This document shows, in pieces, positions 46,418 through 54,375 of a DNA stretch of 64,000 bases. The DNA comes from an uncultured Acidimicrobiales bacterium. Lineage in GTDB: Bacteria > Actinomycetota > Acidimicrobiia > Acidimicrobiales > SZUA-35. The first letter of the stretch is position 1; the number at the start of each line of letters is the position of its first letter. The translations under genes and the position numbers were made by a program. Location: NCBI GenBank assembly GCA_937922785.1, contig CALAJQ010000019.1:1-64000 (forward strand). The letters are read 5' to 3'. The notes under the pieces were generated by a model, which worked only from the letters and a program-made list of their open reading frames with translations, was not told the origin of the DNA and searched no databases.

Positions 46418-46435
46418 GGCGACTTAGAGGCAAAA

Positions 46436-46969
46436 TCAGCGGCCCTCGGCCTCAACCGAGGCCATCGCGATTAGGTAGCCGCGCGCTCTCTCGGTCTTGG
46501 TGTACTGATTGACCAGCGCCCAGAAATCGTCGTTGTGCCCGGGCTCAGTGAGATGAGCAAGTTCGTGCACGATCACGTAGTCAATGACCCAGTCCGGGTA
46601 CCTAACAAGAGCATCAGAAAGCCGAATCGTGCCGTCGTCGGGGGTGCAGGAACCCCAGCGCTGGTTTTGGTTCGAAACCCATCGAATCGAGTTCGGAGTT
46701 TCAAGTCCGTAGCGCTTGGCAAGCTTTGCCGCTCTAGCCACCAAATCGATCCGGGACGCTCCATATTTTGTTTCGAACTTCTCGGTGAAGTAGGTGACGA
46801 CCTCGGCCTCTTCGGCGGCTGTCATATGACCCGGAATCCGGATTCGAATCTCCCGGCCGACAAGGACGGCTTCGGATGATTTCTTTCGCTTGTTAGAGCG
46901 GACGACAACAACTTCAAACTCTGAAGTGGCCTGGTCGTCAAAAAGCGTGCGTTGCAAAGCAGTGGTCAT
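46436..46969 (-). CDS. YgjP-like metal-dependent hydrolase (DUF45)
   Basis: A 177-residue protein with zinc motif VIVHELAHLTEPGHNDDFW (His-Glu-x-x-His then His) and the preceding NQNQRWGSCTPDDGTIRLS, both diagnostic of the YgjP/SprT-like family. A catalytic zinc site is expected. The substrate is unknown. It faces the small ORF tail to tail. Confidence 0.9.
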   Translation of the reverse strand: MTTALQRTLFDDQATSEFEVVVVRSNKRKKSSEAVLVGREIRIRIPGHMTAAEEAEVVTYFTEKFETKYGASRIDLVARAAKLAKRYGLETPNSIRWVSNQNQRWGSCTPDDGTIRLSDALVRYPDWVIDYVIVHELAHLTEPGHNDDFWALVNQYTKTERARGYLIAMASVEAEGR

Positions 46970-46996
46970 AGGCGGAACTGGATGATAGTCAGGCTG

Positions 46997-47596
46997 CTAC
47001 ACGCGAAGGTGGTGGCCTCCGGTTGATAAGTCATCGGGCAACAAGGCCAGCGGCTCCACTGCCTTGAAGCCAGCCCCGTCGTGGCTGATCACCCAGCCAG
47101 CCAAGTTCGGGATTCGAACTGCGTCCGCCCCGATGAAACTGGCGAAGGTGCCTATCACGCCTCCGTGGCTTGCAACTAGAACATCAGAGCCTTCAAAGTT
47201 CTCGACGATCTCCAGCATTGCCTCGGTCACTCTTTCCAGTAACGATTCGTCGCCTTCATAACTAGGCGGCCGTCGGTCCTGATCTAGGTAGCCCGGAAAT
47301 TGCTCCTCGATTTCTTCTTTCGTCAGCCCGGACCACTCGCCAGCGCCGCGCTCGACAAGTCCGTCATGGGTCACCACGGGCTCGATGCCCGCAGCTTCGG
47401 CGAGGATCGAAGCGGTCTCAAGTGCTCGAATCTGTGGTGAAGATACAACCACGTGAATCTGCCCGATCCGCTTGCTTGCTGTTCGGGCTTGCTTGCGCCC
47501 AAGATCTGTCAGCGGTGGATCGGCCTGGCCTTGCCATCGCCCTTGTGCATTCCAGGTGGATTGTCCGTGGCGCACCAACATCAGCTTCGTAATCAC
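46997..47596 (-). CDS. Histidine phosphatase family protein
   Basis: A 199-residue phosphoglycerate-mutase-like hydrolase. The catalytic LVRHGQSTWN, the acid GERGAGEWSGLT and the second His in VASHGGVIGTF are intact. It resembles the cobalamin-phosphatase or glucosyl-3-phosphoglycerate phosphatase groups, and the substrate cannot be assigned. The start is GTG at 47596; an ATG five codons later is possible. Confidence 0.88.
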   Translation of the reverse strand: MITKLMLVRHGQSTWNAQGRWQGQADPPLTDLGRKQARTASKRIGQIHVVVSSPQIRALETASILAEAAGIEPVVTHDGLVERGAGEWSGLTKEEIEEQFPGYLDQDRRPPSYEGDESLLERVTEAMLEIVENFEGSDVLVASHGGVIGTFASFIGADAVRIPNLAGWVISHDGAGFKAVEPLALLPDDLSTGGHHLRV

Positions 47597-47644
47597 AGTT
47601 GACGACGATACAGGACGGGGTCGGTCGCTCTAGACTCACCTCTG

Positions 47645-47881
47645 ATGGCAACGCTTCGATTATTCGCCCAGGCTCGTGAGGCCGCAGGAACAAAGACAGC
47701 CCAGATCAATGGCGTGACAGTAGGTGAAATCCTTGATGCCGCCGTTGCGACCTATGGCGATTCTTTCGAAGCCGTTCTCGGCCAGAGCAACGTGTGGCTA
47801 AACGGAGATCCCACCGATCGAACCACTGGCGTGTCTGATTCTGACGAGGTTGCGGTGTTACCCCCGGTTTCGGGAGGGTAG
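47645..47881 (+). CDS. MoaD/ThiS-type sulfur-carrier protein
   Basis: A 78-residue ubiquitin-like protein (MATLRLFAQAREAAG) ending in the GG dipeptide (VLPPVSGG) that is adenylated and thiocarboxylated. It could serve molybdopterin, thiamine or another thiolation. No moaE, thiG or E1-like gene is adjacent. Its end carries a GGGAGGG ribosome site for the next gene, which begins directly after the stop. Confidence 0.88.
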   Translation: MATLRLFAQAREAAGTKTAQINGVTVGEILDAAVATYGDSFEAVLGQSNVWLNGDPTDRTTGVSDSDEVAVLPPVSGG

Positions 47882-48772
47882 TTGACTATCGCTAACCCGG
47901 ACTCAGGTCCGAACGAGGCTCCGCCGCCCAAGGTGGACTCTGTCCCTGGGGCCAAAGAGCGTCGCCATCAGAGAGTCGAAGAAAGAGCGATGGCCCGCGA
48001 ATCACGCTGGCGTCATCATCGGTTCTCTGTGCCCTACCGCACCTCGGGTCCAAAGGTCACCCTTGGCGTAATCTGGTTCGTGGGAGTCATATCGGGAGCT
48101 CTTTTCTACGCTCCAGCGGCCGGTCTTCTAGTTGCATTTGTTGCTGTGCTTGCGGCCTTGCAAAGCGCTGATGCTCATTTCGGCGGCGAGGGTTCGGTTA
48201 GTCGCAACATGTCTCTGAGCCTGGCAGGAGGTCTTGCGGGCCTAATTTCTGTGGCAGGACTAAGCGGAATGTTCTACGTCGGATTGACGGCTGTTTTGGC
48301 AGTCATGTTGTGCTTAGCAGTCGCAATCTGGGCTGAAGGTTTAGGTGAGTATGACGCGGTGGTGCATGACGCTCAGATTGCAATTCGCTCGGCGATTCCT
48401 GTGGGCGTCGCTGCCGGATGTATGACGGCTCTCGCCCAGGTTGCCCCGCTGGCCCTAGTGACGCTCGTGGTGCTCGTAAGCGCCTACGAGGTTGCTGATT
48501 TTGTAGTTGGCACCGGCTCGGCGAATGCCCTAGAGGGCCCGATCGCCGGTATCGCAGCCTTGGCTGTGGTTACCTTTACTGCTCGACTGTTGCCACTAGA
48601 ACCTCTAACCGCAAGAACTTTGGTGGCGTTCGCTGCCCTTACTGCGGTCTGCTGTCCTCTGGGCCAGATCCTGGCCTCGGCACTGCTGCCTCACGGCGAT
48701 AGGTGGGCCCCTGCCCTTCGAAGACTGGATTCGTACCTGTTAGCAGCGCCCCTTTGGCTGGTGCTTCTCTGA
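47882..48772 (+). CDS. Membrane protein related to CdsA (phosphatidate cytidylyltransferase)
   Basis: A 296-residue protein with a basic N-terminus (ERRHQRVEERAMARESRWRHH) and about eight helices. The C-terminal part, SAYEVADFVVGTGSAN then EGPIAGIAAL and LRRLDSYLLAAP, parallels the CdsA signature ending RxDSxxFAAP. Key acidic residues of active CdsA are only partly present, so activity is doubtful. The TTG start lies directly after the MoaD-like stop with a strong GGGAGGG site. Confidence 0.65.
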   Translation: MTIANPDSGPNEAPPPKVDSVPGAKERRHQRVEERAMARESRWRHHRFSVPYRTSGPKVTLGVIWFVGVISGALFYAPAAGLLVAFVAVLAALQSADAHFGGEGSVSRNMSLSLAGGLAGLISVAGLSGMFYVGLTAVLAVMLCLAVAIWAEGLGEYDAVVHDAQIAIRSAIPVGVAAGCMTALAQVAPLALVTLVVLVSAYEVADFVVGTGSANALEGPIAGIAALAVVTFTARLLPLEPLTARTLVAFAALTAVCCPLGQILASALLPHGDRWAPALRRLDSYLLAAPLWLVLL

Positions 48773-48791
48773 TCGCCTTTATAATGACCCG

Positions 48792-49334
48792 GTGATCGAC
48801 GCTATAGCCAAGTTGCTAGACCCAAGTGCCATTTCCGGATTAGCCACAAGGCCCATCGCCGAACTTCGTGAAGTTCGGATTGCTTGCGCTGAGGTCGAGC
48901 GGGACGTATCCCTTGTGCGCCGTATGGCCCAAGGCCGGCTCGACATTGTTGGTCATGAGTTCAGGCGTCGCAAAGGCACAGACTCTGAAGCAGCGGTAGA
49001 CAGCCTGTTGTTCGATCTTCCCGAGCTGATGACCGATGACAACGTCGGTGGTGGCGCAATTCCTGGTGCTCGCCCGATCGACGTGAGTGAGCCTGGAGCT
49101 GCAGCTGGGGAGCTATTAGGCCAGCTTGATTCTCACGCCTCTCCGTCTGTTCTTAGCGGCATCCAGGATGTGTCAGAACCACAACTTCGGGAAATATTTG
49201 AGCGCATTCGGGCGTTTGAAGTAGAGATGTCCGGAATCCGCCGCCAGCTTCATGAACGAATTGACTCTGTCCAGTCTGAGATCGCTCGCCGTTACCGAGA
49301 TGGCGAAGCGTCGGTGGACTCTCTACTTTCATAA
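48792..49334 (+). CDS. rsiG: RsiG-family c-di-GMP-dependent anti-sigma factor
   Basis: A 180-residue helical protein carrying two copies of the c-di-GMP signature E-x3-S-x2-R-x3-Q-x3-D. The first is exact (Glu36, Ser40, Arg43, Gln47, Asp51). The second reads Glu143, Ser147, Arg150, His154, Asp158 with His for Gln. In Streptomyces, RsiG bound to c-di-GMP holds the sigma factor WhiG. The mshA gene follows by 2 bp, as in Streptomyces. No whiG is in the window. Start GTG. Confidence 0.8.
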   Translation: MIDAIAKLLDPSAISGLATRPIAELREVRIACAEVERDVSLVRRMAQGRLDIVGHEFRRRKGTDSEAAVDSLLFDLPELMTDDNVGGGAIPGARPIDVSEPGAAAGELLGQLDSHASPSVLSGIQDVSEPQLREIFERIRAFEVEMSGIRRQLHERIDSVQSEIARRYRDGEASVDSLLS

Positions 49335-49336
49335 CC

Positions 49337-50563
49337 ATGTCAGCGATGGACTACGCCCGCAGAGTTGCTGTGCTTTCGCTGCACACGTCGCCGCTTGCTC
49401 AACCGGGCACAGGCGATGGTGGGGGCATGAACGTCTATGTCCGTGAACTTGTAAGCGCTCTGGCTCAAGCCGGTGTGCAGTGCCGGGTCTATGTGCGGCG
49501 CTGGGACGATTCCCTTGAGCCAGTGGTTCAAGTCGAGCCGGGATTTGAGGTTGTCCACGTCGATGCCGGACCGATGGAGCTATCGAAGGAAGAACTCGAG
49601 GGTTATGTCGAAGAGTTCGCCGATGGTGTTGCCAAAGACTGTGAGACCTTTGCTCCTGACGTTATTCACGCCAACTACTGGCTATCGGGGGTGGCCGGGC
49701 AGATTCTTAAAAGGCGCCTCAACTTGCCTCTGGTCACCACCTTCCACACCCTGGCTCGAGTGAAGGCCGAAATGGGTGACCCCGAACCGGAGAGAAGAGC
49801 CAAGGCTGAAGCAGGAGTCATCGCTTGTGCAGACGCGGTGTTGGCCAATTGCACGCCCGAATCAGAACAGCTTGTAAAACACTATGACGCTCCCCCTGAG
49901 CGGATTGAAATTGTTCCTCCCGGCGTAGATCACGCTTTTTTCTCCCCCGGAAACCAAGCTGGTGCCCGCTCAGCCATCGGGGCATCGGACGTTCCGTTGC
50001 TGCTTTTTGTTGGACGACTGCAGCCTCTGAAAGGCGCTGACGTTGCGATCAGAGCGTTGGCTCTAGCTGAACGCCAAGACGCAGAACTTTGGATTGTTGG
50101 AGGCGCTAGTGGTCGTCTCGGTGATACCGAGGTTGATCGCATTCATGCGCTGGTGGCCGAACTCGGACTCACGAACCGCGTGAGGTTCATCAAGCCGCAG
50201 CCTCATCACCTTCTGTCCACCTATTACCGAGCAGCCGATGTCTGCCTAGTCCCGTCTCGTTCCGAATCCTTTGGGCTTGTTGCTTTGGAAGCCGCAGCGT
50301 GTGGAACTCCGGTTGTCGCATCAGCGGTTGGCGGTCTGTTGACACTGGTAGAACACGGACGAACTGGCTACTTGATCGAAGGCCGGGACCCCGCCGACTA
50401 CGCCGACCGGATCGACGAGATTTTGAACGATCCTGTCTGGGCCCGCCGGCTAAGTGTTTCTGCTGCTGCAAAAGCGAACACCTACACATGGAGCACTTCA
50501 GCCGCTCGATTGCGTCGGCTGTACTCGGACCTGACGCTGCGAACGCTTGCCCCGTGTCCTTAG
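49337..50563 (+). CDS. mshA: D-inositol-3-phosphate glycosyltransferase MshA
   Basis: Catalyses the first step of mycothiol synthesis, transferring GlcNAc to 1L-inositol 3-phosphate. The 408-residue GT4 enzyme has HTSPLAQPGTGDGGGMNVYV at the N-terminus and SRSESFGLVALEAAACGTPV in the nucleotide domain. Mycothiol is confined to actinobacteria. The gene is followed by a YbjN gene overlapping by 10 bp, the same neighbour as in Streptomyces. Confidence 0.96.
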   Translation: MSAMDYARRVAVLSLHTSPLAQPGTGDGGGMNVYVRELVSALAQAGVQCRVYVRRWDDSLEPVVQVEPGFEVVHVDAGPMELSKEELEGYVEEFADGVAKDCETFAPDVIHANYWLSGVAGQILKRRLNLPLVTTFHTLARVKAEMGDPEPERRAKAEAGVIACADAVLANCTPESEQLVKHYDAPPERIEIVPPGVDHAFFSPGNQAGARSAIGASDVPLLLFVGRLQPLKGADVAIRALALAERQDAELWIVGGASGRLGDTEVDRIHALVAELGLTNRVRFIKPQPHHLLSTYYRAADVCLVPSRSESFGLVALEAAACGTPVVASAVGGLLTLVEHGRTGYLIEGRDPADYADRIDEILNDPVWARRLSVSAAAKANTYTWSTSAARLRRLYSDLTLRTLAPCP

Positions 50564-51018
50564 AACCCAGCTCCCAAGCCGAGCTTGATCGGCTTCAGGC
50601 CCACATCTGCGAATGGCTCACTGACGAGTTGGAAAACAACGACATGGTTGCATCGCTTGAGACTGACGTTGCAGGCCCGCGCACTTGGTATGTCCGGCTA
50701 TTAGGCGAAACGAAGGATGCGATCGCTATTGAGCTGGCCCTGGGTCAACGGACTCTGGCGTATGAGACCTACTTAATGCCAACGCCCGATGAGAATCACG
50801 CCGAGTTTTACAAGCACCTGCTTGTGCGAAACCTGAAGCTCTACGGAGCCGCTTTCGTGATGGGGAAAGAGGATGGGATCTATCTCCAAGGCCAGCTAGA
50901 CAACCGCTTGATTGAGACCGATGGCGAACTGGACCGAGTGCTCGGGTCCGTCTGGAGTTACGTCGAGCAGTGTTTCCAACCGGCATTACGAATCGGCTTC
51001 GCATCCCGATTCAGCTAA
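50554..51018 (+). CDS. YbjN domain protein
   Basis: A 154-residue alpha/beta protein of the YbjN superfamily, similar in size and position to the gene found after mshA in Streptomyces. It shows the typical order of helices, WYVRLLGETKDAIAIELALG, RTLAYETYLMPTPDE and a C-terminal helix. The GTG at 50554 was chosen because it overlaps the mshA end modestly. An ATG at 50488 is possible. Confidence 0.8.
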   Translation: MSLEPSSQAELDRLQAHICEWLTDELENNDMVASLETDVAGPRTWYVRLLGETKDAIAIELALGQRTLAYETYLMPTPDENHAEFYKHLLVRNLKLYGAAFVMGKEDGIYLQGQLDNRLIETDGELDRVLGSVWSYVEQCFQPALRIGFASRFS

Positions 51019-51028
51019 CTTGGACAAA

Positions 51029-51814
51029 ATGACGATCCTTCAAATCATCGGCGGCGGCCGAATGGGCCAGGCCCTCTTGTCGGGCCTGATCGAAGCTGAG
51101 TGGGCGAGACCAGATCAACTTGCGGTGATTGAGGTTGAGCGCTCCCAACATGTGACGCTGGCAACCAACTTTCCGGAGGTAAGGCTGGAGCATGCACCGC
51201 TGCCGAACGTCGATGCGGTTCTGGCAGTTAAGCCCTATCTAGCGGCTCAGGTCTGTGGCTTTATCGTGAACCCTCGGCGAGTTATCTCAATTGCGGCCGG
51301 AATCACCGTTGCAACCCTGGAAAACGCTCTCGGCCCCAGTGCCAGAGTTGTTCGAGTGATGCCGAACACGCCGTCACTTCTTGGAGTTGGGGCATCAGGA
51401 GTTGCGGGCGGCTCCCGAGCCTCCCACGCAGACATCCAGTGGGCGTTGGGCATTCTGGGCGCCGTCGGAATCGCTATAGAGGTCGAGGAGGCTGCAATAG
51501 ATGCAGTCACTGGTCTTTCCGGATCGGGCCCGGCGTATGTGTTTGCTTTGGCTGAAGCGATGGCTAAGGCAGGAGTTGAGGCCGGGCTGACCGTTGAGGC
51601 CGCAACCCTGCTGGCGAACCAAACGATTCTTGGGGCAGGGCGAATGTTGGCTGAAACTGGTCAGCCAGCCCATGAACTTCGTGACATGGTCACCACTCCC
51701 GGAGGCACTACAGAGGCTGGGATCGCCGCACTTGTGGATGGCGATTTCGATCGGCTTATCGGTGAAGCAGTTGCAGCTGCCACCAAAAGATCTCGTGAGC
51801 TAGGCGCAGAGTGA
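51029..51814 (+). CDS. proC: Pyrroline-5-carboxylate reductase
   Basis: Reduces P5C to proline with NAD(P)H. About 261 residues. The Rossmann start IIGGGRMGQALLSGL, RVMPNTPSLLGVGASG and the C-terminal signature DMVTTPGGTTEAGIAALVDG are intact. The ATG at 51029 begins at the Rossmann domain. It overlaps the next gene by 4 bp. Confidence 0.95.
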   Translation: MTILQIIGGGRMGQALLSGLIEAEWARPDQLAVIEVERSQHVTLATNFPEVRLEHAPLPNVDAVLAVKPYLAAQVCGFIVNPRRVISIAAGITVATLENALGPSARVVRVMPNTPSLLGVGASGVAGGSRASHADIQWALGILGAVGIAIEVEEAAIDAVTGLSGSGPAYVFALAEAMAKAGVEAGLTVEAATLLANQTILGAGRMLAETGQPAHELRDMVTTPGGTTEAGIAALVDGDFDRLIGEAVAAATKRSRELGAE

Positions 51815-52716
51815 TCGAATTCGAAGACGCTGACGATTCGTACCTAAAGTTCGACACCATCTCCTTTATCTCTGATCTTGGCTTTGTCGACGAAACAGTT
51901 GGGGTAATCAAGAGTGTCATTCGGTCAATTTCTGAAGACATAACGGTCTTAGACATCACCCATGGCATCGACGCTCACGACGTTCGAGCGGCCGGTCTTG
52001 CTCTGGCCAGGTCAGCCCAATACATGGTGCCTGGGGTTGTGTTGGGTGTTGTTGATCCCGGCGTTGGCACCGATCGTAAGCCAATCGCCATCGAGGTCGG
52101 TGATGGCCAGAGTTTCTTAGTGGGTCCCGACAACGGTCTGTTTGCTCCAGCTGTCTCTATGGTTGGGGGAGCCACGCGGGCAGTGGTATTGGACAACGCT
52201 AACTATCACCTGCCTTCTCCTGGGCTCGATTTCGCTGGCCGCGACATTTACGCTCCGGTCGCTGCCCAGCTTTGCCTAGGTGTGCCTCTTGAGCAGCTCG
52301 GCACGCTAATAGATCCCTCCCAGCTGATGCCCGGGATCTTGCCAGTCTCAACAGCAACTGATGAAGGCTCGCTTCACACTGAAGTTCTATGGGTTGACCA
52401 TTTTGGCAACGTTCAACTCAACGTCGATCCGGCTGCGCTGTCTGAATGGCCTAAGGGCATTCGGCTTAGTGGAGAGAACCTGGAGCGATCTTGCTTGCGT
52501 GTCGAATCGTTCTCCGAGGTTCCGACTGGCGGCATCGGAGTGCTAACCGACTCCTACGGACTGCTTACTGTGGCGGTAAACCGTGGGTCAGCGGCGGCCG
52601 AATTGGCACTAAATGAGGGCGATGGAATTACCCTGTATCCCACCGAGATGGCTCGTGTGTCATCACCGGTTGTCCTAAAGCCGAGCCGAACTCAGCCCCA
52701 AGAGAATCCTCAGTGA
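51811..52716 (+). CDS. SAM hydroxide adenosyltransferase (SAM hydrolase, DUF62)
   Basis: Hydrolyses S-adenosylmethionine to adenosine and methionine. The 301 residues include the N-terminal FISDLGFVDETVGVIKS, DITHGIDAHDVRAAG, VDPGVGTDR, VGPDNGLF and the C-terminal domain. The start is GTG. Coexpression with proC is likely because of a 4-bp overlap. Confidence 0.88.
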   Translation: MIEFEDADDSYLKFDTISFISDLGFVDETVGVIKSVIRSISEDITVLDITHGIDAHDVRAAGLALARSAQYMVPGVVLGVVDPGVGTDRKPIAIEVGDGQSFLVGPDNGLFAPAVSMVGGATRAVVLDNANYHLPSPGLDFAGRDIYAPVAAQLCLGVPLEQLGTLIDPSQLMPGILPVSTATDEGSLHTEVLWVDHFGNVQLNVDPAALSEWPKGIRLSGENLERSCLRVESFSEVPTGGIGVLTDSYGLLTVAVNRGSAAAELALNEGDGITLYPTEMARVSSPVVLKPSRTQPQENPQ

Positions 52717-52747
52717 CCAAACAAATCCCTAGAAAGACCAGTCTGCG

Positions 52748-52837
52748 ATGAGACCACAGGTAATTTTGGCCCTAGGAATCCTTGCGCTTCTGATTCTTGG
52801 GGCAGGTGCGCTTCAACTGTTCGTTTTGGCTCGCTAA
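52748..52837 (+). CDS. Possible 29-residue single-pass membrane peptide
   Basis: ATG-initiated 29-codon frame, MRPQVILALGILALLILGAG followed by ALQLFVLAR. It is hydrophobic throughout, with a basic residue at each end, as in small membrane proteins. The 3' end overlaps the CAP gene by 4 bp. AGAAAGA lies about 17 bases upstream, a poor ribosome site, so this is a low-confidence gene. Confidence 0.4.
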   Translation: MRPQVILALGILALLILGAGALQLFVLAR

Positions 52838-53388
52838 AGCCGGGCGAGATCTTCAAGGATCCCGCTTACGACACCAACATTTGGGGTGGCTGCGCCCGAA
52901 CGTAGTTGGGGAGCCACAAAGCCAGATCCCGCTGTAGTTGTCTGTTCTGAGCGCTGCATGAAGCGGTGGGTTGTCCACATTCTGCCATCCCGGTAGACAA
53001 CGCCGATACCTATCGAGTCATAGGCGGGGTCGACCAGGTTGGCGTAGTGGGAAGGACTGTTGATGAACGCCTCAAACAGCCGCGAGATCTCGCCTTCAGG
53101 AGAGACGCCGACATTTTCGCCCAGCTTGGTCCAGCTTTGAGTTAGTCCGACAGCGAGGTCTGGTGAATGGGACAGTTGACCGGTGTTGGACAGCGAGGTT
53201 GTCCAGGATCGAGCAAGTTGAGTTAGTTCGCCGTCAAGCTCAAGCTCTCCAAGCCCCTGCCCTGAACGAAGCTCGTTGATCAAGTCCACAAACCGCTGTT
53301 CGTCAGACACCGCATCGGCCGAGGTGGGCACGGCAAAACCGAGCAGAACCATGAGCACAACTACTACTGCGGCGACGCGTTGGTTCAC
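52834..53388 (-). CDS. Exported CAP (SCP/PR1) domain protein
   Basis: A 184-residue protein with a signal peptide (VAAVVVVLMVLLGFAVPTSADA) and a complete CAP domain. It has ELRSGQGLGELELD, LGENVG and SPSHYANLVDPAYDSIGIGV, the family's conserved His/Glu segments, and ends VSGILEDLARL. Function of bacterial CAP proteins is poorly known. Start GTG. Confidence 0.85.
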   Translation of the reverse strand: MNQRVAAVVVVLMVLLGFAVPTSADAVSDEQRFVDLINELRSGQGLGELELDGELTQLARSWTTSLSNTGQLSHSPDLAVGLTQSWTKLGENVGVSPEGEISRLFEAFINSPSHYANLVDPAYDSIGIGVVYRDGRMWTTHRFMQRSEQTTTAGSGFVAPQLRSGAATPNVGVVSGILEDLARL

Positions 53389-53616
53389 GGGCGAATGAGA
53401 TCCTTGAAGCGAGGTGGACGGGGGGACACATATGCATCGTCGATGACCCTCGATTTCTTAACCCCTCTCTTCGGCATAGATTGGCTCCGCCAAATGGTGG
53501 GTTAAGCCACTCTTTAAGCGAAAATCGTTTATTTACATGTGTTGCAGCAGCTTGCCGTGTCTAGGCGCGAACCAGTCAATTTCACAAGTTCACAATCTCC
53601 GATAGCGTTCTCAGTG

Positions 53617-54315
53617 ATGGAGCGACCGGCAAAACAAGTGTCAGAAGCGACCATCTCTCGATTGCCGCTCTACCTCAGTGCTCTTGTAGAGCTGCCCGAG
53701 GCGTCAAATGCCAGTGTGTCCTCAGATGGTCTTGCTGAACTTGCGGGCGTCAATGCGGCAACAGTTCGTCGCGATTTGGCTTCGCTAGGCATCACTGGCA
53801 CCAGGGGGGTCGGTTATGACGTTGGTTATGTGCTTCACGAAATCGGCGTCGAACTCGGGGTTAACGATGAATGGCCGGTTGTCATAGTGGGTGCCGGCAA
53901 CCTGGGTCGAGCGCTTGCTAACTATCGCGGGCTGGCCTCTAGGGGCTTTCCGGTCAGGGCAGTGGTTGATGTCGATGCCGAGCTTGTTGGCTCCAAAGTT
54001 GGAGACATAGTTGTTCGTCACGCCGATGACTTAGCTGAAATCGTTGCCAAATATGGTGTTGGGGTCGGGGTGATAGCGACACCGCCTGACGCCGCCCAGA
54101 CTGCGACTGACCGGCTGGTTTCCGCTGGTGTCACTGCAGTTCTGAACTTCACGTCTCAGGTGTTGGTTGTAGGAGAGGCTGTTCAGGTAAGACGTGTCGA
54201 TCTAGCTACGGAGTTGCAGATCTTAAGCTTCTATCAACAACGCACTGCGGCAGCACGTTCTGGCACCGGAGTGCCGCTAGCCTTACGCAGTGATTCGCGA
54301 ACCGAATCCCTGTGA
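53617..54315 (+). CDS. rex: Redox-sensing transcriptional repressor Rex
   Basis: A 232-residue winged-helix repressor that senses NADH/NAD+. The DNA-binding domain includes ISRLPLYLSALVEL and LAELAGVNAATVRRDLASLG. The Rossmann domain begins VVIVGAGNLGRALANY, and the C-terminus has the dimer-swapped helix. It leads a heme operon, like the rex-hemACD order in Streptomyces. The ATG at 53617 was chosen; GTG at 53614 and an ATG 26 codons upstream are in frame. Two direct TTCACAA half-sites lie 20-36 bases upstream. Confidence 0.95.
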   Translation: MERPAKQVSEATISRLPLYLSALVELPEASNASVSSDGLAELAGVNAATVRRDLASLGITGTRGVGYDVGYVLHEIGVELGVNDEWPVVIVGAGNLGRALANYRGLASRGFPVRAVVDVDAELVGSKVGDIVVRHADDLAEIVAKYGVGVGVIATPPDAAQTATDRLVSAGVTAVLNFTSQVLVVGEAVQVRRVDLATELQILSFYQQRTAAARSGTGVPLALRSDSRTESL

Positions 54316-54375
54316 CAAAAAACAGACTTCTCGACTAGGCAATTCTGTGTTTCTACCGTCACACTGGAGCCAGCT

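Noticed and set aside
53581-53595. Rex operator upstream of rex
   Set aside because: The two TTCACAA half-sites are direct, not inverted, repeats; no TTGTG partner stands at the needed 8-bp spacing.
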